Notes under the pieces: model-generated
What the model was told of the DNA's origin: nothing
The model's database searches: none
The model's input: only the letters and a program-made list of their open reading frames with translations
Assembly: GCA_905480125.1 (NCBI GenBank)
Contig: CAJQPE010000028.1
Location: 1 to 64,000, forward strand
Source of the DNA: an uncultured Flavobacteriales bacterium
Lineage (GTDB): Bacteria; Bacteroidota; Bacteroidia; Flavobacteriales_G; NORP312
DNA: 64,000 nt
Reading direction: 5' to 3'
Position numbers and translations under genes: made by a program
In this document: in pieces, positions 45,028 to 53,754 of the stretch
Layout: every line of letters starts with the position of its first letter
Numbering within the stretch: position 1 is the first letter of the stretch

Positions 45028-45558
45028 ATGAATAAACAAGATTGTTTTAAATTAGGGTATGTAATAAAACGCCACGGTTTTAAAGGAGAGTTGAGCATTA
45101 AATTCGATTGTAAAACGCCTGATTACTATAAAGAAATTGAGGCCATCTTTATTGAGATTAATGAGCAATTAATTCCATTCTTTATCGAACGGTTGCGCAT
45201 AAATAATAAAGGGATTGCGACAATCAAATTAGAAGATGTTATTAATGATGATGATTCTGGGCCATTGCTAAAAAAAAGCGTATACCTTCCGCTGAATCTG
45301 CTGCGAGAAGACACAAGCTTGGCGGGGGGGTTAAATGAACTAATCGGATTTACCGTAGTTGACAAGACGCATGGAAATATCGGAAAGCTGGCCGATATTA
45401 TTGATCAAACTGCACAGGTTATTTTACAAATAGATAATAATGGGACAGATATTTTGATTCCCGCAGTTGATAATTTTCTTAAGAGTATTAAAACAGAAAC
45501 AAAAACTATTGAGATTGAAGCGCCCGAAGGATTAATCGAATTGTATCTTGGAGAATAA
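45028..45558 (+). CDS. rimM: Ribosome maturation factor RimM
   Basis: A 176-residue 16S rRNA processing factor that binds S19 and helps assemble the 30S head. The N-terminal RimM barrel has FKLGYVIKRHGFKGELSIKF, and the C-terminal PRC-type barrel has LIGFTVVDKTHGNIGKLADI and DILIPAVDNFLKSI. The ATG at 45028 gives the standard start; the track's TTG lies inside a terminator. Gene order rpsP-rimM is conserved in bacteria, although trmD does not follow here. Confidence 0.95.
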   Translation: MNKQDCFKLGYVIKRHGFKGELSIKFDCKTPDYYKEIEAIFIEINEQLIPFFIERLRINNKGIATIKLEDVINDDDSGPLLKKSVYLPLNLLREDTSLAGGLNELIGFTVVDKTHGNIGKLADIIDQTAQVILQIDNNGTDILIPAVDNFLKSIKTETKTIEIEAPEGLIELYLGE

Positions 45559-45586
45559 GATAGCTTCGATTCAGATTAAGTATAAT

Positions 45587-46285
45587 ATGATTTTCAAATT
45601 CAAACAATTTTCGATTGACCAAACCAACTCTCCATTTAAAATTGGAACTGATGGAGTATTGGCTGGGGCACTTTGCACAGTAAACACCTCTAAAAAAATT
45701 TTAGATGTTGGAACCGGAACAGGTCTAATTGCGTTGATGTTGGCCCAAAGGTGCAACGCGAAAATTGATGCAATTGAAATTAATCAAATTGCTTTTAACC
45801 AAGCGAAACTCAATTTTAAAAACTCACCTTGGGTAAATAAAATTAATATTCATCATTGTGCTTTACAAGAATATAATCTAGGCATGAACTATGATTTAAT
45901 TATTAGTAATCCCCCCTTCTTCCAAAGCTCACTTAAATCTGATGTTGAGAGTAAGAACCAAGCGCGCCATATCGATTCATTAAAACTCGCTGAACTTGTA
46001 AGAATATCAGCGGGTTTATTATCATCAGCAGGAAAACTGTGCTTAATTTACCCCGTTGAACAAGGTGAACAGAGCATTCTACTAGCTAAAGAACAGGGGA
46101 TGTATTGTACTAGAATTGTAAGTATTAAACCAACACCAGATAAAAAAACGAAGCGCTTATTTCTAGAATTCGAATTCTCCGATATTCCAGCAATAAGAGA
46201 GGAACTTATTATCGAACAAACCGGAAGGCATCAGTACTCAGAAGCTTATAGAGAACTAACTCAAGAATTTTATCTAGATTTATAA
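45587..46285 (+). CDS. trmN6: tRNA1(Val) (adenine-37-N6)-methyltransferase
   Basis: A 232-residue SAM-dependent N6-adenine methyltransferase. The start phrase FKFKQFSIDQTNSPFKIGTDGVLAGA is the TrmN6/YfiC N-terminus. SAM motif I is ILDVGTGTGLIALMLAQR and the catalytic motif is SNPPFF (the NPPF class for base N6-methylation). The ATG at 45587 is chosen; the frame at 45548 overlaps rimM by 11 bases and adds an unlikely leader. It is part of the rimM transcript and followed by the frameshifted secreted-protein gene after one base. Confidence 0.88.
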   Translation: MIFKFKQFSIDQTNSPFKIGTDGVLAGALCTVNTSKKILDVGTGTGLIALMLAQRCNAKIDAIEINQIAFNQAKLNFKNSPWVNKINIHHCALQEYNLGMNYDLIISNPPFFQSSLKSDVESKNQARHIDSLKLAELVRISAGLLSSAGKLCLIYPVEQGEQSILLAKEQGMYCTRIVSIKPTPDKKTKRLFLEFEFSDIPAIREELIIEQTGRHQYSEAYRELTQEFYLDL

Positions 46286-46286
46286 A

Positions 46287-46983
46287 ATGAAAAATTTTCT
46301 TAGTTCATTTTCTTATTTCATTCCTCTTTATTTACTCTCAAATATTTGCTCAATTAAACCCGGCAACACAAGAATACACCAACTCTGAAATTGAAGATAC
46401 AGCAAAGTTGTTAAAAAAGGGCAAAATCAAACCAGGATATTACGTTAAGGGTATAGATACAACATTTACATTTTTAATTGATTTCAAAAATTCAAAAAAA
46501 ACAAATTCACACCTTTTCTGTGTCGAGTTAATAGGAAAGGATTCAATTAAAATTATTTACCCTAAAGATATTAGTTTCTATTCGGTGAATGGTAAATCTT
46601 ACAAAAAACATATTAATAATAAAAATCATTTTTTTATTGAAGAACTTGAGATTGGTAAAGTCAAGTTATACCAAAGGGGCAAAATTCCATGTGACTACAA
46701 AAATCTCTATTATATTTTGTTCGAAAATGAGAAAGATTATCTCATTTTAGATGCAGACGCAGAAGATATAGAAATAGTTAGATTATCAACTGGTTCGAAC
46801 GGGAATTCTAACGGCTCAGCTACAATAGGAATTTCTAGTTCTGGACAGAACGAAAAATTCAAATCATTTATTAGAACTTACTTTAATAGCTGCGAATCAG
46901 TTGTTAATATGGTTCGAGCTGACCTCCTTACTGTAACTGATTTACAAAGTATTGTGTCTAGATATAATAAGTGCTCAGACTAA
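46287..46983 (+). pseudogene. Secreted protein gene with 1-nt frameshift at codon 2
   Basis: The ATG at 46287 is followed by five As and four Ts. In that frame translation stops after about 33 codons. If one A is removed, the product reads MKIFLVHFLISFLFIYSQIFAQ, a perfect Bacteroidota signal peptide, and continues without a break into the 191-residue ORF at 46408 (total about 231 residues). The mature part is beta-rich with a Ser/Gly stretch (STGSNGNSNGSATIGISSSG) and no family I recognise. Either a sequencing or assembly error, a broken gene, or slippage-controlled expression. It overlaps the convergent gene by four bases. Confidence 0.7.
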
Positions 46984-48326
46984 TACCCGACAAACTCTGT
47001 ATCTTTCTCTGTAAAACTAATACCATGTTGGGATAACTCTTCCAGCATAGGTTTATAAATTTCCTTCGTTACCGGAACATGAACGCCCGGAGTTTTAATT
47101 ACCCCATTGAGCACTAATTTAGTTGCTATTGCGACCGGTATTCCCACCGTTTTTGCCATTGCTGTATAGGTTTGGTCATCTCCTATGCAAACCATAGATG
47201 ATTCTTTTTGGTGTTTCTTTCCATTAAGCTCATAACCGAACTTATGCCACATAATTATCATGTCTTTGTCATCTTCTTCTAATGACCATTTTTCTTCTAA
47301 AATTTTTTGTAGAATTTGTGCAGGAGTTGCATCCTTCATTCCAACTTTTTTTTCACTAAAAATACCCAACCATTCCAATTTTTCGAATACATGGGTGTCG
47401 TCCCACAATCTCAACTGATACTTCAATTTTAATTCAACTGAATCATTTGGATTATACGGAAGAAACGAATTAATAAATTGCCGATATGTCATCTCTTCAG
47501 AGCCCTCCAAGATATAGGAATCATCAGTTGCACCTAATTGGACAAAACAATCCCATGCTCTGCAAAAACCCCTCTTTCTTAATGTCCCTCTATATATAGT
47601 GGGGATATCGTCTAATCCATAGACACTTCTATATCCTAGCGAATCTCGATTAGCATAACCTTCAAACTCACCATGCCCGTCAATATCTATTAGCTCTGTT
47701 CTTCTAAATAATTTATTGTAAGGAACATATTTGTATCTTCCCTCTTGAAAAAATTTTGCTGCACCGCCTTGCCCTGCTAGCACAACATTTCTGGGGTTCC
47801 ACGTAAACTTATAATTCCAAGGATTATTATCACTTTCAGGCGCTACCAATCCACCTGTAAAAGATTCAAAAATGAGCATCTTTCCGCCAGTATCCCTTAT
47901 CTCATCTAACACATTCATTGCGGATAAATGATCTACGCCGGGATCAACGCCAATTTCGTTCATTACAACAACACCTGCAGCTTTAGCATCCTCATTTAAT
48001 GCTTCCATTTCTTCAGAAACATAACTTGCAGTTACCATTGACTTTTTGAGATTAATGCAGTCTTTGGCAACTTGAACATGCATACTCGCAGGAAGCATGG
48101 AAACAACTATATCAGAATTACTTATTTCTGCAACTCGTTGCACTGCATTATTAATGTCAAACTCTATCGCATTAGCATTTTCATGACCACTAATTTTTGA
48201 TTGCGCCAGTTCCAACGAAAGGTCAGCCACTGTCAAATACCAGTTCTGTTCCGCTGAATTTTCAAGCAGATACTTAATCAATGATGAAGCTGACCTTCCG
48301 GCCCCTATTAATAATATTTTACGCAT
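46980..48326 (-). CDS. Saccharopine dehydrogenase-like reductase
   Basis: A 448-residue NAD(P)-binding enzyme of the LYS9/saccharopine reductase type. The Rossmann start KILLIGAGRSASSLIKYLLE is followed by SDIVVSMLPASMHVQVAKDC and EIGVDPGVDHLSAMNVLDE, then the large C-terminal substrate domain (FTGGLVAPESDNNPWNYKFT). The family interconverts saccharopine with glutamate plus aminoadipate semialdehyde in lysine metabolism. In Bacteroidota the usual role is lysine degradation, but the partner enzyme is not in this window. Confidence 0.88.
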   Translation of the reverse strand: MRKILLIGAGRSASSLIKYLLENSAEQNWYLTVADLSLELAQSKISGHENANAIEFDINNAVQRVAEISNSDIVVSMLPASMHVQVAKDCINLKKSMVTASYVSEEMEALNEDAKAAGVVVMNEIGVDPGVDHLSAMNVLDEIRDTGGKMLIFESFTGGLVAPESDNNPWNYKFTWNPRNVVLAGQGGAAKFFQEGRYKYVPYNKLFRRTELIDIDGHGEFEGYANRDSLGYRSVYGLDDIPTIYRGTLRKRGFCRAWDCFVQLGATDDSYILEGSEEMTYRQFINSFLPYNPNDSVELKLKYQLRLWDDTHVFEKLEWLGIFSEKKVGMKDATPAQILQKILEEKWSLEEDDKDMIIMWHKFGYELNGKKHQKESSMVCIGDDQTYTAMAKTVGIPVAIATKLVLNGVIKTPGVHVPVTKEIYKPMLEELSQHGISFTEKDTEFVGY

Positions 48327-48418
48327 AAGTATATTTTAGATGGGTGCTAATTTAGCTTTTTAATCTAAGCAAGTATATTTATTATCTTGGTCGCTTAATT
48401 AATTATCAACAACATATT

Positions 48419-48511
48419 ATGAAGGGGATTCTCATCAAGTTTATTACTATCTTTTACACGCGGATCGTTGACCTTTTTACAAAATTCAAAGTTGGTTTTT
48501 TACTCTTCTAG
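48419..48511 (+). CDS. Possible 30-residue hydrophobic peptide
   Basis: In the 308-base gap between divergent genes, ATG at 48419 opens a 30-codon frame (MKGILIKFITIFYTRIVDLF then TKFKVGFLLF). It is basic and hydrophobic, like small membrane peptides. There is no homology or neighbour to support it; the rest of the gap shows nothing else. Confidence 0.3.
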   Translation: MKGILIKFITIFYTRIVDLFTKFKVGFLLF

Positions 48512-48634
48512 AATTGATTTGTTTCATATCGAATTAAATGAAGTTAGACAAAACAAAATACACACTTCCTTCGTGCGGATTAATAATTATAATGAGAAGG
48601 ACCGGAAAATAGTAAAAAACTAAATTAGTACCTA

Positions 48635-49036
48635 ATGAAAAAAACACTTCTCATTGTTTCTGGAGTTTCAGGAGTTGTCGCAATTGGTCTCGGGGCACTT
48701 GGAGCTCATAGCCTTAAGGGGATTCTAACCCCTGAAAGACTAAAAAGTTTTGAAACAGGAAGTGAATATCACATTTATCACACCATTGCTTTGCTGCTGC
48801 TAGTCGCTCTATCAAACACTCTTTCTAAAAAAACGATCAAAATTATTTCTTTGCTTTGGGGTTCAGGAATCGTATTGTTTTCAGGATCAATCTACTTATT
48901 AGCAGCGCGAGAAGTTGCAGGTATTGAATCTTGGGCAGGATTTCTTGGCCCAATTACACCGATTGGCGGGTTATGTTTTATTACAGGATGGGCAACATTA
49001 ATTTATGCAGGCATAAAAGTTCAAACAAATGTATAA
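48635..49036 (+). CDS. DUF423 membrane protein
   Basis: A 133-residue protein with four hydrophobic helices. The family pattern is clear: GVVAIGLGALGAHSLKGILT, FETGSEYHIYHTIALLLLVA, and GSGIVLFSGSIYLLA followed by GPITPIGGLCFITGW. DUF423 proteins are small inner-membrane proteins of unknown function found across bacteria. It overlaps the next gene by eight bases and is therefore co-transcribed with the M32 carboxypeptidase. Confidence 0.92.
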   Translation: MKKTLLIVSGVSGVVAIGLGALGAHSLKGILTPERLKSFETGSEYHIYHTIALLLLVALSNTLSKKTIKIISLLWGSGIVLFSGSIYLLAAREVAGIESWAGFLGPITPIGGLCFITGWATLIYAGIKVQTNV

Positions 49037-50525
49037 CTACGATAAATACAAAGAACATTGTAAAAAAATTGCGGACATCTATCACGCCTCTGCCTTATTA
49101 CAATGGGACCAAGAAACGTATATGCCTGCTAAGAGTGCCCCAACAAGAGCACAGCAACTTTCAACTTTGGCAGGCATTGGCCACGAGCTGTCAGTCAATA
49201 CAGAATTTGGAGATTTACTTTCAGAATTAGTTAATGATGGCAAACTATCTGACGTTGAGTCAAGAAATGTATTTCAATCAAAAAAGGATTATGATAAAAG
49301 CTTAAAGTACACGACAGAATTTGTTAAAGAAATGAGCGAAGCAGTCTCTGCTGCTTTTCAGGCATGGCAAAAAGCAAAAACTGACAACAACTTTGGTTTT
49401 TTTGCTCCGAAATTAGAAAAATTAGTTGCGCTAAAACGAAAAGAATGTGAACTGATGGGATATGATGAGCACCCCTACGATGCTTTATTAGATGCATTTG
49501 AACCGGGTTCAAAAACTACAACTATCGAAGCTGTTTTTGAAAATATCAAGCTAAAATTAATCGCTTTACTTGATAAAATCTCAATCGCAAATCAGAACAA
49601 CGATGCATTCATGTTCCAGAATTTTTCCAAAGACAAACAGTGGGATTTCGGAATTGACTTACTCAAACAAATGAACTACGATTTTGATGCTGGTCGACAA
49701 GATTTATCTGCCCATCCGTTTACCACTAGTTTTAGCTCAGAAGATGTAAGAGTAACAACTCGAATCAACGAAAATGACCTCAGCGAAATGATTTGGAGTT
49801 GTATTCATGAAGGTGGTCATGGCTTATACGAACAAGGCCTAAAACCTTCGGAGTATGGCTTACCCTCGGGGTCTTATCTTTCATTGAGCATTCATGAGTC
49901 GCAGTCAAGACTTTGGGAAAATAATGTTGGAAGAAGTTTATCTTATTGGAAAAAAAACTACTCACTATTACAGCAATATTTTTCAGAGCAATTAATAGGT
50001 GTTTCTGTTAAGGATTTTTACAAGGCAATGAACGTTGTAAAGCCCTCTTTAATTAGAACTAGTGCTGATGAATTAACCTATCATTTTCATGTAATGATTC
50101 GATTTGAAATCGAAAAATCGTTGATTGAAGGGACAATCGAAGTTAGAGATTTACCTTCTGTTTGGAATGCGAAATACAAAGAGTATATGGGCATCAATGT
50201 ACCTAGTGATTCACAAGGCGTATTACAAGATATTCACTGGTCGCATGGGAGTTTTGGTTATTTTCCAACCTATTCCTTAGGTAGCTTTTATGCCGCACAG
50301 TTTTTCGCCCAAGCGAAAAAAGACATTCCAGAATTGAGCGCCAAAATTGAAAATGGAGAATTAAACCCTTTACTAGATTGGTTGAGAACCAAAATCCACC
50401 AGCATGGAAAAAACTATACTTCTGATGAACTTTGTACCATGGTAACTGGCGAAACTCTTAATTCTGATTACTTCATGAAATACGCGGAAGAGAAGTACAG
50501 GAACTTGTATGGATTCCGCGCTTAA
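49029..50525 (+). CDS. M32 (Taq-type) metallocarboxypeptidase
   Basis: A 498-residue cytoplasmic carboxypeptidase. The zinc-binding motif is SCIHEGGHGLYEQG (HExxH), followed by the distal Glu region SLSIHESQSRLWENNVGRS. Start phrases DIYHASALLQWDQETYMPAK and the C-terminal IHQHGKNYTSDEL are also family hallmarks. It removes single residues from peptide C-termini with broad specificity, probably for peptide recycling. Length is normal (about 500). Confidence 0.95.
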   Translation: MYNYDKYKEHCKKIADIYHASALLQWDQETYMPAKSAPTRAQQLSTLAGIGHELSVNTEFGDLLSELVNDGKLSDVESRNVFQSKKDYDKSLKYTTEFVKEMSEAVSAAFQAWQKAKTDNNFGFFAPKLEKLVALKRKECELMGYDEHPYDALLDAFEPGSKTTTIEAVFENIKLKLIALLDKISIANQNNDAFMFQNFSKDKQWDFGIDLLKQMNYDFDAGRQDLSAHPFTTSFSSEDVRVTTRINENDLSEMIWSCIHEGGHGLYEQGLKPSEYGLPSGSYLSLSIHESQSRLWENNVGRSLSYWKKNYSLLQQYFSEQLIGVSVKDFYKAMNVVKPSLIRTSADELTYHFHVMIRFEIEKSLIEGTIEVRDLPSVWNAKYKEYMGINVPSDSQGVLQDIHWSHGSFGYFPTYSLGSFYAAQFFAQAKKDIPELSAKIENGELNPLLDWLRTKIHQHGKNYTSDELCTMVTGETLNSDYFMKYAEEKYRNLYGFRA

Positions 50526-50641
50526 TTTTTTACACCTTTTTATCGAAACACCCTATTTTTTATGTCAATAGTTTTCCACGAATAGGCAAATGCTGTGAAT
50601 AAAATCTAATATTTATAAAGCGTTACGAGAAATTAATGATA

Positions 50642-50649
50642 TAAATTTG
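50642..50649 (+). promoter_or_regulatory. Possible -7 box of pckA
   Basis: TAAATTTG lies 57 bases before the pckA ATG. It overlaps the TTG at 50647 that the ORF track uses as start, so the later ATG is preferred. No -33 TTTG is evident. Confidence 0.4.
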
Positions 50650-50706
50650 TATTTTACTATTAATCTAATATCAAGTTTAAACAAAAGTTTAACCAAATTA
50701 TTAATT

Positions 50707-52317
50707 ATGACAGAAACAGGTTTTAGAGCAGATGGAGCGACTGTTGCTTCGCTTGGACTTAATCCTTCAAAAGCGCATTGGAACTTATCACCTGAGGAAC
50801 TAACTAAAATATCAGTTGATAACAACATGGGAATCATTGCCGACAATGGCGCTCTTTCAGTTAACACTGGAAAATTTACCGGTCGTTCTCCAAAAGATAG
50901 ATTTATTGTTGAAGATGATATTACGCGTGACTCTGTATGGTGGGGGAATGTAAATATCAAATTCGATGGTGATAAATTTGACAAACTTTACGATAAAGTT
51001 ATCGCTCACCTAGAGGAAAAAGAACTATTCGTTCGTGATTCTTATGTGTGTGCCGATGATAATTACAGGTTAACTGTTCGTTCTGTTTCCGAGTTGCCGT
51101 GGTCTAGCATTTTTGCTTACAACATGTTTTTGAGACCAACCGACGAAGAAATAAAAACAATGGATATTGAATGGAATATCATTCAAGCTCCCAGTTTCGA
51201 AGCCGACCCTGATATTGATGGTACTCGACAAGGGAACTTCGCTATTATGAATTTTACAAAAAAAATTCTTCTAATCGGAGGAACGGGTTACACAGGAGAA
51301 ATGAAAAAAGGGATTTTTTCTGCACTCAATTTTATTTTACCGCACGATAGAAATGTACTTTCAATGCACTGTTCTTCGAATATCGGTGAAAGTGGAGATA
51401 CCTCTGTATTTTTCGGATTATCAGGAACAGGTAAAACAACTCTTTCCTCTGATCCTAATAGAAGATTAATTGGAGATGATGAGCACGGTTGGGCAGAAAA
51501 TTCTGTTTTTAACTTCGAAGGAGGATGTTATGCCAAATGTATCGACTTGAGTAAAGAAAAAGAACCTCAAATTTATGATGCAATTAAGCCTGGCGCTTTA
51601 CTGGAAAATATTACTTTCAAAAATGGCAATATGCCCGATTACGAAGATGGTTCTATTACTGAAAATACCAGAGTAAGCTATCCTATTTATCATATTGATA
51701 ATGTAGCAGAACCTTCTGTAGGAAATGTACCAAACAATATTTTCTTCTTAACTTGCGATGCCTTTGGCGTATTGCCTCCGATTTCTAAATTAACACCCGG
51801 ACAAGCAATGTATCAGTTCATCTCAGGATATACTGCAAAAGTAGCTGGAACAGAAGAAGGTGTTACTGAGCCAGAGACTACATTCTCCGCCTGTTTCGGA
51901 GCGCCATTCTTACCATTACATCCAACAAAATATGCTGAGATGTTAGGCGAAAAAATGAGGAAACACGATGTTAATGTTTGGCTAATCAATACAGGCTGGT
52001 CAGGTGGTGTTTATGGCGTAGGTTCGAGAATGAAACTTTCTTTTACTCGATCTATGATAACAGCTGCCTTAGAAGGACAGCTTGACAATGTTGATTTCGA
52101 AAATCATCCAGTATTTGGATTGGCAATGCCAACTTCGTGTGCTGATTTACCCAATGATATTCTTAACCCAAGAAAAACATGGACAGATAAAAACGCATAC
52201 GATTCGAAAGCAAATGAACTTGCAGAAGCATTTGTAAACAACTTTGAAAAATATGCCGCAGGAGCAAATGACGAGATACTGGCAGCTGCACCAAAAACTT
52301 CTGTTAACGTAAATTGA
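50707..52317 (+). CDS. pckA: ATP-dependent phosphoenolpyruvate carboxykinase
   Basis: A 536-residue enzyme that converts oxaloacetate and ATP to phosphoenolpyruvate, the first step of gluconeogenesis. It has the kinase-1a loop FFGLSGTGKTTLSSDPNRRL, the metal-binding GDDEHGWAENSVFNFEGGCYAK, the substrate region TGRSPKDRFIVED and the kinase-2/adenine region NTGWSGGVYGVG. The ATG at 50707 gives the usual length (E. coli 540). A strong terminator follows. Carried alone, with its own -7-like box. Confidence 0.97.
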   Translation: MTETGFRADGATVASLGLNPSKAHWNLSPEELTKISVDNNMGIIADNGALSVNTGKFTGRSPKDRFIVEDDITRDSVWWGNVNIKFDGDKFDKLYDKVIAHLEEKELFVRDSYVCADDNYRLTVRSVSELPWSSIFAYNMFLRPTDEEIKTMDIEWNIIQAPSFEADPDIDGTRQGNFAIMNFTKKILLIGGTGYTGEMKKGIFSALNFILPHDRNVLSMHCSSNIGESGDTSVFFGLSGTGKTTLSSDPNRRLIGDDEHGWAENSVFNFEGGCYAKCIDLSKEKEPQIYDAIKPGALLENITFKNGNMPDYEDGSITENTRVSYPIYHIDNVAEPSVGNVPNNIFFLTCDAFGVLPPISKLTPGQAMYQFISGYTAKVAGTEEGVTEPETTFSACFGAPFLPLHPTKYAEMLGEKMRKHDVNVWLINTGWSGGVYGVGSRMKLSFTRSMITAALEGQLDNVDFENHPVFGLAMPTSCADLPNDILNPRKTWTDKNAYDSKANELAEAFVNNFEKYAAGANDEILAAAPKTSVNVN

Positions 52318-52341
52318 TTTATTACCAAACAATATTTGAAG

Positions 52342-52370
52342 AACCCCGTCTAATTTTGATGGGGTTTTTT
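52342..52370 (+). terminator. Terminator of pckA
   Basis: Hairpin AACCCC-GTC-taatttt-GAT-GGGGTT with a run of Ts, 24 bases after the pckA stop and just before rsmE. Confidence 0.85.
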
Positions 52371-52377
52371 ATTTTTG
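52370..52377 (+). promoter_or_regulatory. TAnnTTTG box 4 nt before rsmE start
   Basis: TATTTTTG ends four bases before the GTG at 52382 and starts in the T-run of the pckA terminator. The T-run raises the odds of a chance match. No -33 element fits. Confidence 0.3.
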
Positions 52378-52381
52378 GATT

Positions 52382-53083
52382 GTGCAACTCTTTTACTCAC
52401 CAAAAATAGCGAATCAACAACTGCATCTCTCCGCAGAGGAATCCAGGCATGCTATTAAAGTTCTTCGAAAAGGCGAGGGAGAAATACTTCATTTAGTTGA
52501 TGGAAAAGGAGGTTATTACCAGGTCGAAATAACTGTTGCGAATCATAAAAAATGTGAATTCCGAATAGTAGATAAAGTTGAACAATCCAATCCAATTCCA
52601 TATGAACTCCATATTGCAATAGCGCCAACAAAAAACAACGACCGGATTGAGTGGTTTATAGAAAAAGCTACAGAAATTGGAATTACCGAAATTACACCTA
52701 TACTTTGCGACCATTCAGAGAGAAAAGTAATAAATCAAGAACGTTTAACAAAAGTATTAGTTTCTGCAATGAAGCAAAGCGGGCAAGCTTTTCTGCCAAA
52801 ACTAAATCCGCTCACCAAACTTGGTGACTTAATAAAAGTGCAAAATATGGAGTCAAAATATATCGCCCATTGTGAAGAACAAAGACAGAAAAAACTCAAC
52901 GAACTATACAAAAAGGGCAGCAAATCTTTAATTTTAATTGGGCCCGAAGGAGATTTTTCAACAAATGAAATCAAGCTTGCTTTGGACAATAATTTCAAAC
53001 CAATAACTTTGGGAAATAATCGTTTGCGAACCGAAACCGCAGGTGTTTTTGTTTGTAGCACCATTAACCTGTTAGAGTCTTGA
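52382..53083 (+). CDS. rsmE: 16S rRNA (uracil-1498-N3)-methyltransferase
   Basis: A 233-residue SPOUT-class methyltransferase. It begins QLFYSPKIANQQLHLSAEES with HAIKVLRKGEGE (PUA-like RNA-binding part); the SAM-binding trefoil knot has KNNDRIEWFIEKATEIGITE, LILIGPEGDFSTNE and ITLGNNRLRTETAGVF. Start is a GTG; length is normal. The last bases overlap the TTG start of the following gene, so both are made from one message. Confidence 0.95.
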   Translation: MQLFYSPKIANQQLHLSAEESRHAIKVLRKGEGEILHLVDGKGGYYQVEITVANHKKCEFRIVDKVEQSNPIPYELHIAIAPTKNNDRIEWFIEKATEIGITEITPILCDHSERKVINQERLTKVLVSAMKQSGQAFLPKLNPLTKLGDLIKVQNMESKYIAHCEEQRQKKLNELYKKGSKSLILIGPEGDFSTNEIKLALDNNFKPITLGNNRLRTETAGVFVCSTINLLES

Positions 53084-53754
53084 AAAGAATCTTCTTCATA
53101 CTAATCTTAATTATCTTTTGGGTGCTTGGCTCAGGGCTAATTTCTAAACCAACTTACAACATTGGTCTACTTAAGTATAGCGGTGGTGGAGATTGGTACG
53201 CAAACCTAGAAACATCATTACCAAACTTGATTGCTTTTTGCAATACAAATCTTAAAACGAATATTGGTGAGCAAGAAACTGTTGAAGTTGGTAGCCCTGA
53301 GATTTTCAACTTTCCATTTGTGCACATGACCGGTCATGGCAATGTCATATTTTCATCTGAAGATTCAGAGAACTTACGTAACTACCTAATTGCTGGAGGT
53401 TTTTTGCATATATCTGACAATTATGGAATGGATAAATTCATTCGGCCAGAAATGAAAAAAGTATTTCCAGAATTAGATTTTATTGAACTGCCCTTCTCCC
53501 ACCCTATCTACCATCAAAAATACAATTTCCCAAAAGGGCTGCCGAAAATTCATGAGCACGATGAAAAAGCACCACAAGGTTTTGGACTAATTTACGAAGG
53601 TAGGCTAGTTTGCTTTTACGATGTAGAATGCGATTTAGGTGATGGTTGGGAAGACGTATCTGTTCACAACGATTCTAAAGATGCCCGCTCGAGTGCCCTG
53701 AAAATGGGAGCAAATATTATTCAGTTCGCATTTCTTAGTGAAGGAAATAATTAA
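53080..53754 (+). CDS. DUF4159 exported protein
   Basis: A 224-residue protein with an N-terminal hydrophobic anchor or signal (FFILILIIFWVLGSGLI). The body starts YNIGLLKYSGGGDWYANLET and contains FVHMTGHGNVIFSSEDSENL and GGFLHISDNYGMDKFIRPEM, the pattern of DUF4159, a ThuA/GATase-like fold found in Bacteroidota, often near MoxR-type genes. Function unknown. Its TTG start overlaps the rsmE stop, and its 3' end overlaps the convergent hutH by four bases. Confidence 0.85.
   Translation: MKRIFFILILIIFWVLGSGLISKPTYNIGLLKYSGGGDWYANLETSLPNLIAFCNTNLKTNIGEQETVEVGSPEIFNFPFVHMTGHGNVIFSSEDSENLRNYLIAGGFLHISDNYGMDKFIRPEMKKVFPELDFIELPFSHPIYHQKYNFPKGLPKIHEHDEKAPQGFGLIYEGRLVCFYDVECDLGDGWEDVSVHNDSKDARSSALKMGANIIQFAFLSEGNN

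Noticed and set aside
48931-49230. 99-residue plus-strand ORF across DUF423 and M32 genes
   Set aside because: Spans the ends of two well-supported genes in a wrong frame.
52735-53064. 109-residue minus-strand ORF
   Set aside because: Antisense shadow of rsmE.
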